A stretch of DNA of 64,000 nt, from assembly GCA_964640655.1 (NCBI GenBank), contig CAZXFT010000016.1:1-64000 (forward strand). Reading direction: 5' to 3'. The position numbers were made by a program, and so were the translations under genes. Below, piece after piece: positions 25,898 through 33,902 of the stretch. The notes beneath the pieces are model-generated. The model did no database searches and was not told where the DNA came from. It saw nothing but the letters and a program-made list of their open reading frames with translations. The DNA comes from BJGO01 sp964640655. Lineage in GTDB: Bacteria; Bacteroidota; Bacteroidia; Chitinophagales; UBA10324. Positions within the stretch are counted from its first letter, which is position 1. Every line of letters begins with the position of its first letter.

Positions 25898-26626
25898 ATG
25901 TCAAAACCAGTAAAAGGTGATGTGGAGTATGCTAAATCCACACTTCCGGAAGAAGAGAAAGTAGTCGTCCTAAAAAAAGTTACAGAAACAGAAGATGACC
26001 ATGTTGGTACATCTGCTGATACCCCTTTAAGAGAAGATGCTTTTGACATTAGTAATGAAGAGAAAAAAGAACGGATAGCTTTGCACTTCCGTGCAATAAT
26101 GGAAACTTTAGGCTTAGACTTGAGCGACGATAGCCTGAATGGCACACCGGATCGTGTTGCCAAAATGTATGTTGAAGAGATTTTCAGTGGTTTAGATCCC
26201 AACAACAAACCACGCATTTCATTGTTCGAGAACAAATACAACTACAGGCATATGCTTGTGGAAAAGGACATCACTTTCCATTCTTTCTGCGAACATCATT
26301 TTGTACCTATCATAGGTAAAGCTCATGTAGCATACATGTCCGGCGGTAAGGTGATAGGTTTATCCAAGTTGAACCGCATTGTTCAATACTATGCTAAACG
26401 ACCACAAGTGCAGGAACGCATGACTATTCAGATAGTAAACGAATTAAAAACTGTTTTAGAAACGGACAATGTTGCCGTTGTTGTTGATGCAGCGCATATG
26501 TGTGTGCAGTGCCGTGGCGTTCAGGATGTGAACAGTTCAACGGTTACTGCGGAGTACTGCGGTAAATTTCTCGATCAAGATACAAAGCGTGAGTTCCTGC
26601 ATCATTTACAGGCAAACATTTCTTAA
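25898..26626 (+). CDS. folE: GTP cyclohydrolase I
   Basis: The enzyme converts GTP to 7,8-dihydroneopterin triphosphate, the first step of folate synthesis and also of related pterins. The zinc site is Cys131, His134 (FCEHHFVP) and Cys202 in MCVQCRGV. GTPDRVAKMY and IGLSKLNRIVQYYAKRPQVQERMT are diagnostic. An acidic N-terminal extension of about 50 residues precedes the catalytic domain and is longer than in E. coli FolE. I choose ATG 25898 (MSKPVKGD, 242 residues) because upstream in-frame codons read as non-coding AT-rich sequence. Confidence 0.95.
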   Translation: MSKPVKGDVEYAKSTLPEEEKVVVLKKVTETEDDHVGTSADTPLREDAFDISNEEKKERIALHFRAIMETLGLDLSDDSLNGTPDRVAKMYVEEIFSGLDPNNKPRISLFENKYNYRHMLVEKDITFHSFCEHHFVPIIGKAHVAYMSGGKVIGLSKLNRIVQYYAKRPQVQERMTIQIVNELKTVLETDNVAVVVDAAHMCVQCRGVQDVNSSTVTAEYCGKFLDQDTKREFLHHLQANIS

Positions 26627-26656
26627 TCCGGTAATCATTTTACGCAATTTTTCTTA

Positions 26657-26688
26657 TTGTCTAACACATTATGTTAGCGGTAATTTTG
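26657..26688 (+). promoter_or_regulatory. Predicted promoter with internal palindrome before marC
   Basis: TTG (26657-26659), 21 nt, then TAATTTTG (26681-26688). The spacer contains the perfect inverted repeat CTAACA / TGTTAG (26661-26677, 5-nt centre), a candidate operator. The ATG follows after 4 nt. Confidence 0.55.
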
Positions 26689-26692
26689 TTGA

Positions 26693-27253
26693 ATGAATAT
26701 TTCTTTTCAAGAGTTACTAACCGTTACCATGGTGCTATTTGCCGTTATTGATATAGTAGGTTCCATACCTGTGATAATATCGCTAAAAGAAAAATCAGGA
26801 AGCATCAATCCCGAGCGTATTACTTTGGTTTCAGGCGCCATCATGCTCTTGTTTTTGTTCATTGGTCAGAGTGTGCTGGACTTAATTGGAATTGATGTTC
26901 AATCTTTTGCTGTTGCAGGTTCTTTTATTCTTTTTGTGATTTCATTAGAAATGCTTTTAGGTATTAAGATTTATAAAGAAGATAATTCCAAAACCACCAG
27001 TATAGTACCTATAGCCTTTCCGTTGATAGCCGGCGCAGGAACTTTAACCACGCTACTTTCCATTCGTTCTCAATACGAATACTATATTATAGTTGCAGGT
27101 ATATTAATCAATCTGATTTTTGTCTATGTGGTACTTTGCAATCTGTATCGCATTGAACATTTTCTTGGAAGTGGTGGCATTAATATACTGCGAAAAGTAT
27201 TTGGAGTAATTCTGTTGGCTCTGGCTGTAAAGTTGTTTAAGGCAAACGTGTAA
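26693..27253 (+). CDS. MarC-family integral membrane protein
   Basis: The 186-residue product has six predicted membrane helices and the family segments FAVIDIVGSIPVIISL (helix 1) and PIAFPLIAGAGTLTTLLS. MarC/YhgN proteins were once linked to multiple antibiotic resistance; a transport role is suspected but unproven. Length is slightly short of the usual 200. A promoter with a palindromic spacer ends only 4 nt before the ATG, so the transcript could be leaderless. It follows folE by 66 bp but has its own promoter. Confidence 0.88.
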   Translation: MNISFQELLTVTMVLFAVIDIVGSIPVIISLKEKSGSINPERITLVSGAIMLLFLFIGQSVLDLIGIDVQSFAVAGSFILFVISLEMLLGIKIYKEDNSKTTSIVPIAFPLIAGAGTLTTLLSIRSQYEYYIIVAGILINLIFVYVVLCNLYRIEHFLGSGGINILRKVFGVILLALAVKLFKANV

Positions 27254-27329
27254 ACCCCAATATTATACCATTCATCTGAATATAATGGCTATTCGACGAG
27301 TATAGCATCTATCTGTATTCAGGACACGA

Positions 27330-27337
27330 TACTTTTA
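27330..27337 (+). promoter_or_regulatory. Predicted -7-like box 4 nt before the T9SS gene ATG
   Basis: TACTTTTA (final A instead of G) is followed by GAAA and the ATG at 27342. No clear -33 element. Confidence 0.3.
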
Positions 27338-27341
27338 GAAA

Positions 27342-28862
27342 ATGCTAAGAATTACTTCATTCCTACTCACTACAATTATAGCTATACAGAGTTCAAGTGC
27401 TCAGCAATCTGCTGTTTATTTTCAGCAAAATACAGTAACTGGAATTTTGAAGTCGTGTGCTTACGAGAACAATTCAATACTTTTTACCAATGGTAAAGAT
27501 GTAATGATTCAGGATGCTGAAGGAATTGTTCGTAACCACAATCATCTAAACATTAATGACGATGCGTTGATCAAGAATATCATTTCTGTTGATGGCAATG
27601 CTTATTTATTGTATCAGATTATTTCTAGTGGTAAAGTTCAGTTCGGAATAATTAAATTGAACAATGCATTAGAGATAGAATGGTATAAGACAATGAGTGT
27701 AAGCCCCGGTTCCTTATCGGCATACTCAATGGCCGCAGATGAACATTCCATTTACATTGCCAATAATAATTGTACTAACGGACTAACCATTACCAAGCTT
27801 AATCAAAGCGGAGAAATGGTTTGGAATAGAACTTATCATGTAGGTATAGGTACAATAGTTCCCGGTTATATCTTACTTCAAAACGGTCAGTTAACAGTAT
27901 ATTCAAAACATACTTCCAGTTTATCAAATGCACTCATCGTAAGCACATTTAATGTAAACGGTAATCATATTAAATCTGAGTCCTATGCACTAAGCAATTC
28001 TTTTTACATACGTAAAGTAGAGCAGTTGGAAAACAAATCACTCGTGTTAATCAACTACAATACCGGTGTTGTTTCATCAGAGTTGGTTGAAATTACTACA
28101 TCCTCTTACAAAGGTTATGTTATCAATGTTGCTTCTGCTTTACAACTCAACGACTTTGTTGTTTCAAACGATGACATTTATTTCTGCGGTAATATTTATG
28201 TGAATGCCGAAGAACACTTGAATGCGGTTTTATTGGGCTGCAAGAATTCAATGCAATCTTTATGGGCTAAACAATTCAGTAGTACTTCGAATAATAATAT
28301 GGGTTACGATGATGCACATTGTATAGTTAATTTAAACCAAACAATATGTGTCAACGGAATCAATGCCGACAAAGGATTTACTTTCTCATACACAGAAGAT
28401 CAAATGAAGTTTTGTTCTGAACAATCCATATATAGTGCTAGTATTCAAACTAATTCATACAACAAGAACAATTTCAACCTTAGCGAAGAAAGTACACCTA
28501 CCTTCAACTTGCAAAATGTCATTTGCAGCTCAGTGCCTGTTCAACTTTCAGGCAATGATTTTTGTACTTATGAAACTTTAGCTATAAATACTTCAGCAGA
28601 AGATATAAAACCATCAACTTCCGGGACATCACTGAACATCTATCCTAATCCGGCTCAGGATAATGTAACCTTAGAGTTCAATTCCTTGATGTCAACCTGT
28701 TATTGGGAATTGATCGATATTAATGGCAGAATGTTACATGGAGGGATGGGTGCTATGAAGAAATTGACATTCGGAGTAGACGAGCTCCCTGCAGGAGTAT
28801 ACATAATTCGTTGGGAATCTGGTGATCAGCGCGGAACAGAACGACTGGTTATCATGCATTAA
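27342..28862 (+). CDS. Secreted protein with T9SS sorting tail (paralogue 1)
   Basis: The 506-residue product has a signal peptide ending QSSSAQ, a body of repeated beta strands such as NNALEIEWYKTMSV, NQSGEMVWNRTYHV, and FCGNIYVNAEEHLNAVLLGCKN that look like a beta-propeller built from about seven units, and a type A T9SS tail (LNIYPNPAQDNVTLEFN ... DELPAGVYIIRWESG ... RLVIMH). It should be exported through the T9SS. The next gene is a clear relative. Substrate or binding partner is unknown. Confidence 0.82.
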   Translation: MLRITSFLLTTIIAIQSSSAQQSAVYFQQNTVTGILKSCAYENNSILFTNGKDVMIQDAEGIVRNHNHLNINDDALIKNIISVDGNAYLLYQIISSGKVQFGIIKLNNALEIEWYKTMSVSPGSLSAYSMAADEHSIYIANNNCTNGLTITKLNQSGEMVWNRTYHVGIGTIVPGYILLQNGQLTVYSKHTSSLSNALIVSTFNVNGNHIKSESYALSNSFYIRKVEQLENKSLVLINYNTGVVSSELVEITTSSYKGYVINVASALQLNDFVVSNDDIYFCGNIYVNAEEHLNAVLLGCKNSMQSLWAKQFSSTSNNNMGYDDAHCIVNLNQTICVNGINADKGFTFSYTEDQMKFCSEQSIYSASIQTNSYNKNNFNLSEESTPTFNLQNVICSSVPVQLSGNDFCTYETLAINTSAEDIKPSTSGTSLNIYPNPAQDNVTLEFNSLMSTCYWELIDINGRMLHGGMGAMKKLTFGVDELPAGVYIIRWESGDQRGTERLVIMH

Positions 28863-28965
28863 CAAACCTATTATTAGACCATAACTTTTACAATTTACTG
28901 TCGTAAGACGTCGAAATTTTTCGGCCAGGTGTGCCTTGTCGTTAAATGAAAAACCGATTTACGGC

Positions 28966-30633
28966 ATGAGCAAATATGTACAAAAGAACAGAAATACCTT
29001 ACGAATAACACTGAGAAACCGACTCTTTCTGGGACTTGGTGCGGGTGTGGTATTATCCTCCCTGCTTATAGTTGCATTAATCAACAACCGCGCACAAGAG
29101 GGTGATGAAGGAGAAAACATCAATACCTATACTTTAAACTTTCACGATGCTATATTTAAGAAAGTACTTCGCACCTTTGACAACAACTTTGTATTAACCG
29201 ACGGCAAGAAGTTTATTAAAACCGATAGCAGCGGAGCAATTATCTGGAAGAAGCAAATAGAAACCAACTTCCCCGTTCTTATTCAATCATTCTGCGAGTT
29301 GAGCGACAAGGGTTTGGTAGCTGTTTGTCAGATGATTGGCGCAGATAATCATGCAAAAATCTATTTGGTAAAGATTGACTCAGAAGGTAATTACAAATGG
29401 AGCAAAATGCTCAGCAAAGAATACTCTGAGTTTGCATACAGCATAGCTGCAGGAACAGACAACGACTTTTACTTATGTGGAAGTGGATGCAGCACATCCA
29501 ATTTCGTGTTAAAGATGAATGCTGCCGGGGAACAGGTTTGGGTTAAGGATTTAAAAGCAGGAATTACATTAGGCTCTGCACAGCGCATTGCATATCACAA
29601 CGGTGAACTGATTATTTCAGGCAGGTTGGAAGGTAATGGAAATGCGGAGTTGTATCTTTTAAAAACAGATCTGAATGGCAATCCTTTGCAGTCGCGTCGA
29701 GTGTCAATGACGAAGTCATTTACTACTCGTGTTCTTACATTCACTAACGATGGAGGATACATTATTGCAGGTAATTACCTCAGTGCCGAAGGAAACGATA
29801 ATCCATTCATTCTTAGAACTGATGTGAACATGAATCCTGTTTGGATGCGTTCATACGGTGCCGCAGGCATTGAAACTATTAATGACATAGCCGTAACCTC
29901 AAATGATGATTTGTATATAGTTGGAAACATTTACATCAATGCAGACCAAAACATCAATATGCTTTTATTCAAAACCAATGCTCTTGGAGATATACAATGG
30001 CAAATGCATGCCGGCAGCGAAGAACTGAATGGTGCCGGATACGATGATGCACTATCCATTGCATCTATCAATGACAATGGATTTATTATCACCGGATTTT
30101 CCAATGGTGGCTTCATGACAAAAGTGGACAAGATGGGAAATGGATTCTGTTTTCAGCGTCTGCTGACACTCGATGTAAACGAAGTGCCATTATCCATGTT
30201 GAATGTTAGTTTTCAACAAAATATCATTCCTCAGTTCGATGAAGTTCCTATTACGCCGCAGTCAGCTACGCTCAACATTGCCGCTCCCGACATTTGTTAT
30301 GGTAACGCCAACTCAGGAAATAATAATAACAATAATAACGGTGGTGGAAATTCTACATCCAATCCAACTGTGACTTCACCAAACGTTGAAATCAATATTT
30401 ATCCAAATCCGGGAAATGGACAGATTACTATAGAATTAAGTAAAGAGTTATCTGAGCCGGGTGTGATTAATGTTTATGATATTTCCGGTAAACTGTTGTT
30501 GTCACATGATGTGCTACCGTATCAAGTAATACAAAAGTTTGATAACTCGAAATTACCCAATGGCAGTTATATTTTACAGTTGTTCGACAGACAACAAGTA
30601 CTTGTAAACAAAAAAATTATCATTCAACATTAA
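28966..30633 (+). CDS. Secreted protein with T9SS sorting tail (paralogue 2)
   Basis: The product of about 555 residues resembles its upstream neighbour: propeller-like strands with D-x-x-G-N-x-x-W units (KIDSEGNYKWSKML, KMNAAGEQVWVKDL, KTNALGDIQWQMHA), GNIYINADQNINMLLFKTN and a T9SS tail (INIYPNPGNGQITIELS ... NSKLPNGSYILQLF). The N-terminus is unusual: about 25 basic residues precede the hydrophobic segment LFLGLGAGVVLSSLLIVALI. An Asn/Gly-rich linker precedes the tail. ATG 28966 is chosen over TTG 28936. Confidence 0.82.
   Translation: MSKYVQKNRNTLRITLRNRLFLGLGAGVVLSSLLIVALINNRAQEGDEGENINTYTLNFHDAIFKKVLRTFDNNFVLTDGKKFIKTDSSGAIIWKKQIETNFPVLIQSFCELSDKGLVAVCQMIGADNHAKIYLVKIDSEGNYKWSKMLSKEYSEFAYSIAAGTDNDFYLCGSGCSTSNFVLKMNAAGEQVWVKDLKAGITLGSAQRIAYHNGELIISGRLEGNGNAELYLLKTDLNGNPLQSRRVSMTKSFTTRVLTFTNDGGYIIAGNYLSAEGNDNPFILRTDVNMNPVWMRSYGAAGIETINDIAVTSNDDLYIVGNIYINADQNINMLLFKTNALGDIQWQMHAGSEELNGAGYDDALSIASINDNGFIITGFSNGGFMTKVDKMGNGFCFQRLLTLDVNEVPLSMLNVSFQQNIIPQFDEVPITPQSATLNIAAPDICYGNANSGNNNNNNNGGGNSTSNPTVTSPNVEINIYPNPGNGQITIELSKELSEPGVINVYDISGKLLLSHDVLPYQVIQKFDNSKLPNGSYILQLFDRQQVLVNKKIIIQH
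30319..30340 (+). repeat. AAT/AAC trinucleotide run in coding sequence
   Basis: A run of seven asparagine codons alternating AAT and AAC forms the linker before the T9SS tail of the second paralogue. Slippage here would change linker length without breaking the frame. Confidence 0.8.
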
Positions 30634-31535
30634 ACTCCAATAGAATCTTTCACGGTGGTTTTACCTGCCGAGCGTTCTATATAAGAGATAATTTCTCCGG
30701 CAATATCAACACCGGTTGCTGCTTCAATTCCTTTTAACCCGGGTGATGAGTTCACTTCAATGATGAGTGGGCCGCGTGTAGACTGTAACATATCCACTCC
30801 GGCAATTCTAAGACCTAATGCTTTGGCAGCTTGTATGGCAGCTTGTTCTTCTTCTTTAGTTAATTGAATGACATTTGCTGTGCCACCGCGATGAAGATTA
30901 GATCTGAAGTCGCCATCTTTACCGGTACGCATCATTGCACCCACGACACTACCATCAACAACCAAAGCTCTGATGTCGCTGCTCTTGGCTTCGGCAATAA
31001 ACTCCTGTACCAGAATATTTATTTCCTGATTGTAAAATGCTTCGATGATAGACTTGGCGCTCATATATGTTTCGGCAAGAATAACTCCAATACCTTGTGT
31101 ACCTTCTAAAAGTTTAATAACCAATGGTGCTCCTCCTACCTGTTCTATTAAATCGTCGACCTCACGTACGTGATCAGCAAAGGCTGTTTTAGGAATGCCA
31201 ATGCCTTCGCGTGAAAGTAATTGCAGGCTGCGAAGTTTATCACGCGAACGAACTATTCCCTGTGACTCTGTGGCACTGAATATATTCATCATTTCAAACT
31301 GCCGCACTATTGCTGTGCCATATGAAGTTACCGATGCCCCAATGCGAGGTATCACGGCATCGAAATGATCCAAAGCTTTACCCTGATAGCGAATACTCGG
31401 TTTACCTTTTTCGATGAGAACATAACACTTAGTGTGGTCAATAACATCAATGCTGTGACCATGTTTAACGGCTGTTTCCACTAAACGTCTGGTTGAGTAT
31501 AATTTTGGATTTCTGGATAGTACAGCTAATCTCAT
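30630..31535 (-). CDS. rimK: RimK-family alpha-L-glutamate ligase
   Basis: The 301-residue ATP-grasp enzyme adds glutamate to a protein or peptide carboxyl end; in E. coli RimK modifies ribosomal protein S6. It starts with MRLAVLSRNPKLYSTRRL, includes VIPRIGASVTSYGTAIVRQFE, the ATP-grasp segments GAPLVIKLLEGTQGIGVILAE and VQEFIAEAKSSDIRALVVDG, and the metal-binding EVNSSPGLKGIE. It overlaps the rimB-like gene upstream by 4 bp (ATGA), so they are translated as a unit. The 3' end overlaps the convergent T9SS gene by 4 bp. Confidence 0.92.
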   Translation of the reverse strand: MRLAVLSRNPKLYSTRRLVETAVKHGHSIDVIDHTKCYVLIEKGKPSIRYQGKALDHFDAVIPRIGASVTSYGTAIVRQFEMMNIFSATESQGIVRSRDKLRSLQLLSREGIGIPKTAFADHVREVDDLIEQVGGAPLVIKLLEGTQGIGVILAETYMSAKSIIEAFYNQEINILVQEFIAEAKSSDIRALVVDGSVVGAMMRTGKDGDFRSNLHRGGTANVIQLTKEEEQAAIQAAKALGLRIAGVDMLQSTRGPLIIEVNSSPGLKGIEAATGVDIAGEIISYIERSAGKTTVKDSIGV

Positions 31536-31975
31536 TTCTTTTTGTTCTTTAATTTTTTCTTGTAAGAAAGGTTGTGCTTACTCACATCCACTACAAAATG
31601 ATCCATCAATAAACGACGACCAATGAGCATAGGATACTTCATCGTTGAACGGTCGGATAGGGCTAGGTTAATGATAAAATCTTTCCCAAACATTCTCAGA
31701 GTAGTTTGAACCATGCAGCGGTGTTCAACCTGACCGAAAGAGCTTTTTATTGTTTTATAAAGCAATACCGGTGCTTCGTGTTTTTTCTCCTCATCGTCGT
31801 ATAAAGTGAAGCGTACCCAGGGATGTCCTTCTTTTTGAAATATCTTCATGTTTAAACAATGAATAACGCAACTGTATGCGCCGGTGTCAATTTTCACATC
31901 AATGTCTGTTAGACCTAAATCAGGAAGATCCACACGGTCGCGACGGCCTATAGTGAGTTTCTTTTTTATAGCCAT
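31532..31975 (-). CDS. rimB: RimB-like retropepsin-type protease
   Basis: The 147-residue product is a retropepsin-like aspartic protease of the ATP-dependent zinc-protease/RimB group. The catalytic KIDTGAYSCVIHC segment (DTGA) is at about 27-39 and the flap-like PMLIGRRLLMDHFVVDVS is near the C-terminus. In Pseudomonas, RimB trims the glutamate tails that RimK adds to S6. I start at ATG 31975 (MAIKKKLTIGRRDRV) because the family begins there; the longer frame adds an unrelated hydrophobic stretch. Confidence 0.85.
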   Translation of the reverse strand: MAIKKKLTIGRRDRVDLPDLGLTDIDVKIDTGAYSCVIHCLNMKIFQKEGHPWVRFTLYDDEEKKHEAPVLLYKTIKSSFGQVEHRCMVQTTLRMFGKDFIINLALSDRSTMKYPMLIGRRLLMDHFVVDVSKHNLSYKKKLKNKKK

Positions 31976-32146
31976 GTATTTAACAGTGTCGAAAAGTACA
32001 GAGTAATGTGGACTATGAATATTATTTGTTAGGGTAATAAATATCAGAAAATTGATAATCAGTAATATTGAGGTCAATATTTTTTTTCAATAGGATTAAA
32101 CTTTATGGAGGTGTCTCATATCATAGTTAGCAAAATGACAATATTT

Positions 32147-33076
32147 ATGTTAAAAATCACAAAATTAGCTTTGCTGACTGTGGTAATTGCCACAGTGGTA
32201 TTAACCTCATGTCGCCGCGACCGCGATAATTTAGAAACTTATAAGTCTATGTTTGGTTTGCACTCTGACGATAATGCCAGAGTGAGCAATGAACTGGATT
32301 TGGTGGCCAGCGATGCCTCGAATACCATATCCGCGGCTCCCATAATGAGTGGGGGCAAAATAGACGGACTCGGTGACTTATGTGATGCTATCGTTACGTA
32401 TGATACACTTGGAGATAACCGACAAGTAACCATAAACTATAATGGCACTAATTGCCAAGGCAATCGCTCTCGTGTGGGTACCGTGATTATCACTATTCCA
32501 TTAGGCACTTTATGGAATCAAGCGGGTTCAATTGCCACCGTTACCATAAACAACCTGAAAATTACCAGACTGAGCGATAACAAATCCATCACATTGAATG
32601 GTATAAAAACCATTACAAATGTGAGTGGTGGTCTGGTACAGAACCTTTCTTCATTAAGCAGCATTACTCATACCGTAAGCAGTACCAATATGTCAATAGC
32701 CTTTGATGATGGTACACAGAGGTTATGGAATATTGCACGTCAACGTGTTTTCACATACAACAACGGAATAGTTTTAACAATAACAGGAACACATAGTGAA
32801 AACGGCGTTGTTGGCATAGCCGAATGGGGTATTACCAGAAATGGTTCTGAGTTTATTGCTCAAATAACTCAGCCTCTAGTTATTCGTCAGGATTGTGATT
32901 TTCGTCTTACATCAGGACAGAAGGTATTTACCCGTCTGGAGAAGACAGTTACTGTTTCCTTTGGTTTAGATGGTGATGGCAATCCAACAACCTGTCCCGG
33001 AAGCGGTAATTATTACCTCAAAGCAGAGTGGACCAATGCTCAAGGAGAAATACAGTCTGTGATTAAACCATATTGA
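32147..33076 (+). CDS. Hypothetical lipoprotein, paralogue of the gene at 24746
   Basis: The product of about 309 residues has a lipoprotein signal (VVLTSC) followed by RRDRDNLETYK. The beta-rich body shares NNLKITRLSDNKSITLNGIKTITNV, WNIARQRVFTY, WGITRNGSEF and SGQKVFTRLEKTVTVSFG with the lipoprotein at 24746. Cysteines in both occur at matching places (LCDAI/LCGC, NCQGN/PCFSP, DCDF/YCGLW, CPGSG/LACAYG), perhaps forming disulfides. ATG 32147 gives the cleanest signal; 32135 and 32105 are alternatives. A terminator follows. Function unknown. Confidence 0.72.
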   Translation: MLKITKLALLTVVIATVVLTSCRRDRDNLETYKSMFGLHSDDNARVSNELDLVASDASNTISAAPIMSGGKIDGLGDLCDAIVTYDTLGDNRQVTINYNGTNCQGNRSRVGTVIITIPLGTLWNQAGSIATVTINNLKITRLSDNKSITLNGIKTITNVSGGLVQNLSSLSSITHTVSSTNMSIAFDDGTQRLWNIARQRVFTYNNGIVLTITGTHSENGVVGIAEWGITRNGSEFIAQITQPLVIRQDCDFRLTSGQKVFTRLEKTVTVSFGLDGDGNPTTCPGSGNYYLKAEWTNAQGEIQSVIKPY

Positions 33077-33092
33077 TTTTTATAAGAAGGGT

Positions 33093-33127
33093 AAAAAAAG
33101 CTCGTCAGGTTTGGCGGGCTTTTTTAT
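33093..33127. terminator. Bidirectional rho-independent terminator
   Basis: Arms AAAAAAGCTCGTCA and TGGCGGGCTTTTTT pair with two G-U wobbles around a 4-nt loop, between convergent genes. Confidence 0.8.
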
Positions 33128-33270
33128 TTTAATCTCAATAAAAAACATATTGGTTTATTGGATGAAATTTAATTGTATTAATTAATGAGATAGTATCCTG
33201 AAAGTTATTTGATGAAGATGAAAGTGTTATAGTAATTGAAATAAGTCTACACAATACCATTGCAACACAT

Positions 33271-33678
33271 TTAGGGCTCTTTGTTATTGTAGTTTCTCAA
33301 TATAAGAGCACAGAGTATAAGTAAGAAACCTATGCTGAACATGATGTAATGCAAAGGATTAAAATTCTTTACCATACATACCTGAACTGCGATCCATACG
33401 CAAAGAAGTATGCCTTGTAATAATATCCATAATTCATAATCTCTTTTATTAAGATAAGTATAAGTCGCAGTTGCCAGATTCAAAAAGCCATTGATGATAA
33501 GTAGTACAGTACCTGGAATCAGAAATGTGGAGAAAGGGGAATGTTCTAAATATGTTGTTGTCAAGCCCATCTTAACGCCACCTGGGTCTATGATGAATAG
33601 TATTCCTGCAATTATGGCATTTATGCCTGTGAACAGGAGTAAGGTTATTGAGAGTATTCTACAGGCTTTTGTTTTCAT
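33271..33678 (-). CDS. Small integral membrane protein, hypothetical
   Basis: The 135-residue product has four predicted membrane helices (about 8-30, 50-72, 82-102, 108-128) with short loops. The loop DPGGVKMGLTTTYLEHSPF after helix 1 is the most distinctive part and suggests a family of four-helix proteins seen across Bacteroidota, but I cannot name one. It ends NYNNKEP. No neighbour suggests a role. Confidence 0.7.
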   Translation of the reverse strand: MKTKACRILSITLLLFTGINAIIAGILFIIDPGGVKMGLTTTYLEHSPFSTFLIPGTVLLIINGFLNLATATYTYLNKRDYELWILLQGILLCVWIAVQVCMVKNFNPLHYIMFSIGFLLILCALILRNYNNKEP

Positions 33679-33902
33679 GAGATGATTATTTAGTTTATTT
33701 TGAAGGCTTTCATCAATCTTTGATAGACTGCATCCTCTTTACCATGAACCAGACCAACCTAATAGATGCCCAGTAATGAGGCTGTGAAATTCTCTCACTT
33801 TTATTTATGTAAACAATGTCTAATCAAATCTTTGCATAAGCACTGTGCATATGTTTGAAATTTTTGTTTAAAATTCAGCGCACCAATGCCCGACAGAACT
33901 CA

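Noticed and set aside
25717..26241. Minus-strand 174-residue frame overlapping folE
   Set aside because: It covers the plus-strand folE coding sequence and has no domain or signal; it is a shadow of folE codon structure.
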